The translations under genes and the position numbers were made by a program. From Galactobacter caseinivorans (GTDB taxonomy: Bacteria > Actinomycetota > Actinomycetes > Actinomycetales > Micrococcaceae), in contig NZ_QQXL01000006.1 in assembly GCF_003640665.1 (NCBI RefSeq), positions 213,005 through 277,004 on the forward strand: 64,000 nucleotides of DNA. Direction: 5' to 3'. The notes below the pieces were generated by a model. It had not been told where the DNA came from. It worked only from the letters and a program-made list of their open reading frames with translations, and searched no databases. This document shows positions 59,874 to 64,000 of this stretch, piece after piece (the first letter of the stretch is position 1; each line of letters begins with the position of its first letter).

Positions 59874-59912
59874 CCCGGGTGCTCGTGGCGGGTGAGACCC
59901 TCACCACCCGGG
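59874..59912. promoter_or_regulatory. Hairpin in the SSI-purS divergent region
   Basis: CCCGGGTG / CACCCGGG arms around a 23-nt loop that has its own inner stem (GGGTGA/TCACC). It lies about 120 nt before purS and 95 nt from the SSI gene. It could be an attenuator or terminator of a leader transcript. There is no T tract. Confidence 0.4.
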
Positions 59913-60030
59913 TTCGTGCTGAGGCCCAGGCCCGATAGACTCTGAGGGCAAGCTCGCGGAGCGCCCACCGGCGTGAGACGGCACGGTGTGAGACGAGCGC
60001 CCATTCCTACGCGTACCCAGGAGAACCCGG

Positions 60031-60288
60031 ATGCCCCGGATCGTCGTCGACGTCATGCCCAAACCCGAGATCCTCGACCCGCAGGGCAAGGCCATTGTCG
60101 GCTCCCTGCCCCGCCTCGGTTTCACCGCCTTTGCCGGCGTGCGCCAGGGCAAGCGCTTTGAGCTGAGCGTGGATGGTGAGGTCACGGAAGAGATCCTGGC
60201 CCAGGCCCGCGAGGCCGCTGCCACGCTGCTCTCCAACCCGGTCATTGAGGACGTCGTCGCGGTCACCGTGGTCGACGACGCGGAGTAG
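60031..60288 (+). CDS. purS: Phosphoribosylformylglycinamidine synthase subunit PurS
   Basis: This is an 85-residue small subunit, MPRIVVDVMPKPEILDPQGKA at its start. The fold is complete, with the conserved QGKAIVGSLPRLGF and VRQGKRFEL. It bridges PurQ and PurL in the multi-subunit FGAM synthase of purine biosynthesis (step 4). It is the first gene of the purSQL operon; purQ starts 3 nt after it. Confidence 0.95.
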   Translation: MPRIVVDVMPKPEILDPQGKAIVGSLPRLGFTAFAGVRQGKRFELSVDGEVTEEILAQAREAAATLLSNPVIEDVVAVTVVDDAE

Positions 60289-60291
60289 GTC

Positions 60292-61050
60292 ATGCCGCGC
60301 ACCACCGAATTCCCGTTCCTGGTGGACACCACCATCCCCACGTTCCCGGACAGCGGCATCAAGATCGGCGTGGTGACCTTCCCCGGCACGCTGGATGACC
60401 GCGACGCCGCCCGCGCCGCCCGCCTGGCCGGCGCTACCGTGGTGCCGCTGTGGCACGCCGACACGGACCTGCAGGACGTGGACGCCGTGATCATCCCCGG
60501 CGGATTCTCCTACGGCGACTACCTGCGCGCCGGGGCCATCTCCCGCTTTGCGCCGATGATGTCCAAGATCATCGACGCCGCCAACTCGGACGCCAAGCTG
60601 CCCGTGCTCGGCATTTGCAACGGCTTCCAGATCCTGACCGAGTCGCACCTGCTGCCCGGTTCCATGATCAAAAACGATCACCTGCACTTCATCTGCCGCG
60701 ATCAGCAGCTCAAGGTGGAGAACGTGAACACGCGCTGGACCGGGCTGTATGAGCAGGACCAGCTCATCACCGTGCCGCTGAAGAACCAGGACGGTCAGTA
60801 CATCGCTGACGAGAAGACCCTGGACATGCTGGAGGCGGAGCAGCGCGTGGTCTTCCGCTATGAGGGGGACAACCCCAACGGTTCCCGCCGCGACATCGCC
60901 GGCATCTCCAACGAGGCAGGCAACGTGGTGGGCCTCATGCCGCACCCGGAGCACGCCGTGGAACTGGGCTTTGGCCCCGACCACACGGGCCGCGACGGCA
61001 TCACCTTCTTCACCTCCGTCATCAAGCACCTCCTGGAGGCCGGCAAGTGA
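60292..61050 (+). CDS. purQ: Phosphoribosylformylglycinamidine synthase subunit PurQ (glutaminase)
   Basis: This 252-residue class I glutamine amidotransferase has an ATG. It makes ammonia from glutamine for PurL. The nucleophile Cys109 lies in [12 protein letters not shown], the catalytic His/Glu in MPHPEHAVE. It is slightly longer than usual, with an N-terminal leader ([18 protein letters not shown]). Its stop overlaps the start of purL (GTGA, 61047-61050). Confidence 0.96.
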   Translation: MPRTTEFPFLVDTTIPTFPDSGIKIGVVTFPGTLDDRDAARAARLAGATVVPLWHADTDLQDVDAVIIPGGFSYGDYLRAGAISRFAPMMSKIIDAANSDAKLPVLGICNGFQILTESHLLPGSMIKNDHLHFICRDQQLKVENVNTRWTGLYEQDQLITVPLKNQDGQYIADEKTLDMLEAEQRVVFRYEGDNPNGSRRDIAGISNEAGNVVGLMPHPEHAVELGFGPDHTGRDGITFFTSVIKHLLEAGK

Positions 61051-63353
61051 GCGCACCGAAGTTCAACATCGACACCGTGGCCAACGCCGCCGCCACTCCC
61101 CACGAGGAGCAGCCCTGGGCTGAGCTTGGCCTGAAGCAGGACGAGTACCAGGACATCGTGAAGCTGCTGGGGCGCCGCCCCTCCGCCGCGGAGCTGGCCA
61201 TGTACTCCGTCATGTGGAGCGAGCACTGCTCCTACAAGTCCTCCAAGATTCACCTGAAGAAGTTCGGCGCCAAGCTGGATGAGCAGATGAAGAAGGACAT
61301 GATGGTGGGCATCGGCGAGAACGCCGGCGTCACCGATCTGGGCGATGGCTGGGCCGTGACCTTCAAGGTCGAGTCCCACAACCACCCCTCGTTCGTGGAG
61401 CCCTACCAGGGCGCCGCGACCGGCATTGGCGGCATTGTCCGCGACATCATCTCCATGGGCGCCCGCCCGGTGGCGGTCATGGATCCGCTGCGTTTTGGCG
61501 CCATTGATCACCCGGATACCGCCCGCCTGGTGCACGGCATCGTCTCCGGAATTGGCGGCTACGGCAACTCGCTTGGCCTGCCCAACATTGGCGGCGAGAC
61601 GGTCTTTGACCCCATCTACCAGGCCAACCCCCTGGTCAACGCGCTGGCCGTTGGCGTGCTGCGCCACGAGGACCTGCGCCTGGCCAACGCCTCTGGCGTG
61701 GGCAACCGCGTGGTGCTCTTCGGGGCCCGCACGGGCGGCGACGGCATCGGCGGCGCGTCCGTCCTTGCGTCCGAGTCCTTTGATGACACCAAGCCCTCCA
61801 AGCGCCCCGCCGTGCAGGTGGGAGATCCGTTCGCGGAGAAGGTGCTGATTGAGTGCTGCCTTGAGCTGTTCAAGGGCGAGCTGGTGGAGGGCATCCAGGA
61901 CCTGGGCGCCGCCGGCATCTCTTGCGCCACGAGCGAGCTGGCCTCCAATGGCGAGGGCGGCATGCAGGTGGAGCTCACCTCTGTGCTGTTGCGCGACCCG
62001 ACCCTGACCCCGGGAGAGATCCTGATGTCGGAGTCCCAGGAGCGCATGATGGCCGTGGTGACGCCGGAGAAGGCCGCCGCCTTCGAGGCCGTCATGGCCA
62101 AGTGGGACGTGGAGTACTCCTGGCTGGGAGAGGTCACCGATACCGGCCGCCTCATCATCACCTGGGACGGCGAGACCATCGTGGACGTGGATCCGCGCAC
62201 CGTGGCTCACGACGGCCCCACCTATGATCGCCCGCAGCAGCGCCCCGCACGTCAGGACGCCCTGCAGGCGGACACCTTCCGCTCCTCCACCGCTGGCGCC
62301 TCCCTCCCGGAGACTGGGCTGGAGCTGCGGGCGGCGCTGCTGGAGCTGATGGCCTCCCCCAATCTGTGCGACAAGTCCTGGATCACCAACCAGTACGACC
62401 GCTACGTGGGCGGCAACACTGCCCTGGCGATGCCCGACGACGCGGGCGTGGTTCGCGTGGACGAGGCCACTGGCATGGGCGTGGGTCTCGCAACGGACGC
62501 CAACGGCCGCTACGCCTACCTTGATCCCTACGCCGGCGCACAGCTGGCCCTGGCCGAGTCCTACCGCAACGTCGCCACCACCGGCGCCGTGCCGATGGCC
62601 GTGACCGACTGCCTCAACTTCGGCTCCCCGGAGGACCCGGAGGTTATGTGGCAGTTTGTGCAGGCCATCGACGGGCTCTCCGACGCGTGCCTTGCACTGC
62701 AGGTCCCGGTCACCGGCGGCAACGTGTCCCTCTACAACCAGACCGGCACCACGGCCATCCACCCCACCCCCGTGGTGGGCGTGCTTGGCCGCTTCGACGA
62801 CGTGGCCCGCCGCACGCCGTCCGGCTGGCGCGCCGAGCACGACGGCCAGGCCATCTACCTGCTTGGCACCACCAGCGACGAGCTGGATGGCTCCGAGTTC
62901 GCCAACGTTCGCGGGCACCTGGGCGGCCTGCCGCCCAAGGTGGACCTGGACGGCGAGAAGCTGCTGGGTCAGCTGCTGGTCTCCGGTTCCCGGGACGGCA
63001 TGTTCGACGCCGCTCACGACCTTTCCGAGGGCGGCCTGGCTGCCGCTTTGACGGAGATGGTGCTGCGCCACGGTGTTGGCGCCCGAGTGAACCTTGGCCC
63101 GCTGCTTGCGCGCGATGGCGTGGACGCGTTCACGGCGCTGTTCTCCGAGTCGCAGGGGCGTGCGTTGGTCTCGCTCCCGCGTTCCGAGGAGGAGCGCTTT
63201 GTGGCCATGGCCGGCGTGCGCGGCTACCCCGCCGTGCGCGTGGGCATCGTGGACGCCGAGGCTGACGCACTGGAGTTCCAGGACCTGTTCACCGTCACGG
63301 TGGACGAGCTGAGCCAGGCAAACACCGGCACGCTGGCCAAGCACTTCGGCTAA
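61047..63353 (+). CDS. purL: Phosphoribosylformylglycinamidine synthase subunit PurL
   Basis: This 768-residue ATP-dependent FGAM synthetase (small, three-subunit type) has a GTG start overlapping purQ. Markers are [15 protein letters not shown] (about residue 52), [29 protein letters not shown] and the mid-protein [15 protein letters not shown]. Complete and normal in length, it ends just before a strong terminator (63401-63440). With PurS and PurQ it forms the complex that converts FGAR to FGAM. Confidence 0.97.
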   Translation: MSAPKFNIDTVANAAATPHEEQPWAELGLKQDEYQDIVKLLGRRPSAAELAMYSVMWSEHCSYKSSKIHLKKFGAKLDEQMKKDMMVGIGENAGVTDLGDGWAVTFKVESHNHPSFVEPYQGAATGIGGIVRDIISMGARPVAVMDPLRFGAIDHPDTARLVHGIVSGIGGYGNSLGLPNIGGETVFDPIYQANPLVNALAVGVLRHEDLRLANASGVGNRVVLFGARTGGDGIGGASVLASESFDDTKPSKRPAVQVGDPFAEKVLIECCLELFKGELVEGIQDLGAAGISCATSELASNGEGGMQVELTSVLLRDPTLTPGEILMSESQERMMAVVTPEKAAAFEAVMAKWDVEYSWLGEVTDTGRLIITWDGETIVDVDPRTVAHDGPTYDRPQQRPARQDALQADTFRSSTAGASLPETGLELRAALLELMASPNLCDKSWITNQYDRYVGGNTALAMPDDAGVVRVDEATGMGVGLATDANGRYAYLDPYAGAQLALAESYRNVATTGAVPMAVTDCLNFGSPEDPEVMWQFVQAIDGLSDACLALQVPVTGGNVSLYNQTGTTAIHPTPVVGVLGRFDDVARRTPSGWRAEHDGQAIYLLGTTSDELDGSEFANVRGHLGGLPPKVDLDGEKLLGQLLVSGSRDGMFDAAHDLSEGGLAAALTEMVLRHGVGARVNLGPLLARDGVDAFTALFSESQGRALVSLPRSEEERFVAMAGVRGYPAVRVGIVDAEADALEFQDLFTVTVDELSQANTGTLAKHFG

Positions 63354-63400
63354 GGGTGGCGTTGAAAGGCTAAACGCGGCTGGCTTGGGCCAGAGACCAT

Positions 63401-63440
63401 AACGGCCCGCCACTTCCCACGGGGGAGGTGGCGGGCCGTT
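63401..63440. terminator. Terminator after purL
   Basis: A long stem, AACGGCCCGCCAC / GTGGCGGGCCGTT with an inner TTCCC/GGGGA pairing, 47 nt after the purL stop. There is no long T tract, but the stem is strong and symmetrical, so it may act in both directions. Confidence 0.8.
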
Positions 63441-63623
63441 GGCGTTCAAGGAGACGGTGCGCTGCTGGTTCCTGGGGCCCGCGTCGGTGGGCTGCTGGTG
63501 GCATGGCTGTCGCGCTGCGGTGGCAGCCAGCCACCGCTGCCGCCCGCTCGCCGGCCGCCACGGTGGGCTGACCGCTGACTGGCTGTGTGGGTGGCGGCCG
63601 GGGATTGTTTTTGGGCATGAGAA

Positions 63624-63674
63624 AGGCCCCGCGCCTCTCCGAACCCTGTTGGGGGTTTGGGGGCTGCGGGGCCT
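63624..63674 (-). terminator. Probable terminator of the rRNA operon
   Basis: On the minus strand, AGGCCCCGC and GCGGGGCCT pair around a 30-nt loop that itself has CCC/GGG pairing, followed by TTTC. It starts about 17 nt after the 5S 3' end. Confidence 0.7.
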
Positions 63675-63690
63675 CACTTTGTGTGGTTGT

Positions 63691-63809
63691 GTCCGGCGGC
63701 GTCCTACTCTCCCACAACCTCCCGGTTGCAGTACCATCGGCGCTGTAGGGCTTAGCTTCCGGGTTCGGGATGGGACCGGGCGTTTCCCCTACGCTATGAC
63801 CGCCGTAAC
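63691..63809 (-). rRNA. rrf: 5S ribosomal RNA
   Basis: The minus strand begins GTTACGGCGGTCATAGCG and ends GACGCCGCCGGAC, about 119 nt. It includes the invariant GGTCCCATCCCGAACCCGGAAGC and GCCGATGGTACTGC in pattern and closed helix I (CGGCGG/CCGCCG). It is the last gene of an rRNA operon transcribed leftwards; 23S lies beyond the right edge. Confidence 0.97.
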
Positions 63810-64000
63810 TCTTTCACTCCGCCACAACCCTTCGCATCGCTGCTGTCGGGTGTGGTGGTGGTCTGTGTGTTACTTGCGTGTGCGTGGTGACACAATATTT
63901 AGTTGTGGTGGTTCTGTATGAAGTTTTGGGGTTGCGAAGGTTGTTGTTTCGTAACCGAATAGTGGACGCGTGCAGAGCTTGCTTGAACTGTTTTGAAGCC
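63810..64000 (-). other. 23S-5S rRNA internal spacer (partial)
   Basis: This is the spacer upstream of the 5S gene in the minus-strand rRNA operon. It includes GTCCACTATTCGGTTACG (minus strand), a segment typical of Micrococcales 23S-5S spacers, and pairs of GTGG/CCAC repeats. It contains no tRNA. The 23S 3' end is not reached. Confidence 0.75.

Larger units (their letters stand above)
63354..63690. other. Gene-free region between purL and the rRNA operon end
   Basis: This 337-bp region holds the purL terminator (63401-63440), a hairpin GCGGTGGC - AGCCA - GCCACCGC (63517-63537) and the presumed rRNA-operon terminator (63624-63674). No coding sequence with a ribosome-binding site was found. 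Confidence 0.6.

Noticed and set aside
60858..63737. A 959-aa minus-strand open frame opposite purQ/purL
   Set aside because: It is a mirror frame of purL: His/Gln/Gly-rich composition, no domain, and purL is certain.

Overview
The window is 64 kb of very GC-rich DNA from an actinobacterium, most likely a member of the Micrococcales (Micrococcaceae/Arthrobacter-like). The evidence is the codon usage, frequent GTG starts with 4-base GTGA or ATGA overlaps, the purSQL operon, a DUF3159 protein, a SWIM plus DUF6493-type locus, a short bacterial-type SRP RNA, a tRNA-Ser(GGA), and a 5S rRNA sequence typical of that order. The genus is inferred, not proven.

Left part (1-13.6 kb, accessory). A minus-strand array starts with a SWIM zinc-finger protein (12984). 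It continues through four related, very large, probably helical-repeat proteins of the DUF6493 type: copy 1 (1112 aa), copy 2 (1144 aa), copy 3 (766 aa) and copy 4 (at least 703 aa, running off the left edge). Several junctions are translationally coupled. A 153-bp palindromic repeat lies after copy 1, and two more copies in the same orientation lie upstream of the SWIM gene, so the SWIM/copy 1 pair is bracketed by direct repeats. Copies 1 and 2 share a nearly identical 3' tract. This is the best candidate for an undescribed system in the window.

13.6-31 kb. A catabolic operon (MatC-type dicarboxylate carrier, CaiB-type CoA-transferase, enoyl-CoA hydratase-like protein, D-2-hydroxyacid dehydrogenase) diverges from an IclR regulator, with a palindromic operator between them. 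Then come a FrnE/DsbA-like oxidoreductase, aroD, an inner-membrane protein overlapping tail-to-tail with a LytR_C protein, a VapB-like orphan, a 2-oxoglutarate/Fe(II) oxygenase-like protein, and a DUF4282 membrane protein. An ECF sigma factor follows whose fused anti-sigma half has been split off by a 52-bp tandem duplication. The stretch ends with a fatty-acid desaturase and an LPXTG-type surface protein.

31-40 kb (conserved core). tRNA-Ser, the SRP RNA gene, gluQ, a 3-oxoacid CoA-transferase pair with a divergent TetR regulator, a very long dnaX (1274 aa) and recR.

40-64 kb. A GAP-family membrane protein, a NarL-type two-component pair, a NodB-type lipoprotein deacetylase, a RibD/DHFR-like protein with an ASCH protein, aspartokinase (lysC), aspartate ammonia-lyase with a strong terminator, a methyltransferase, a FAD-linked oxidase, an MmpS-like lipoprotein, a CPA1 antiporter and a TetR/flavodoxin-fold reductase pair with a nested palindromic operator. 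These are followed by a YcaQ-like DNA glycosylase, DUF3159, peptidase S51, a YchJ protein, an SSI-like inhibitor lipoprotein, purS-purQ-purL, and the 3' end of an rRNA operon (5S gene and the 23S-5S spacer) on the minus strand.

A short motif, GCCCGACGNCG, recurs more than 20 times across the window, in terminators, intergenic DNA and poorly conserved coding linkers, far more often than base composition predicts.
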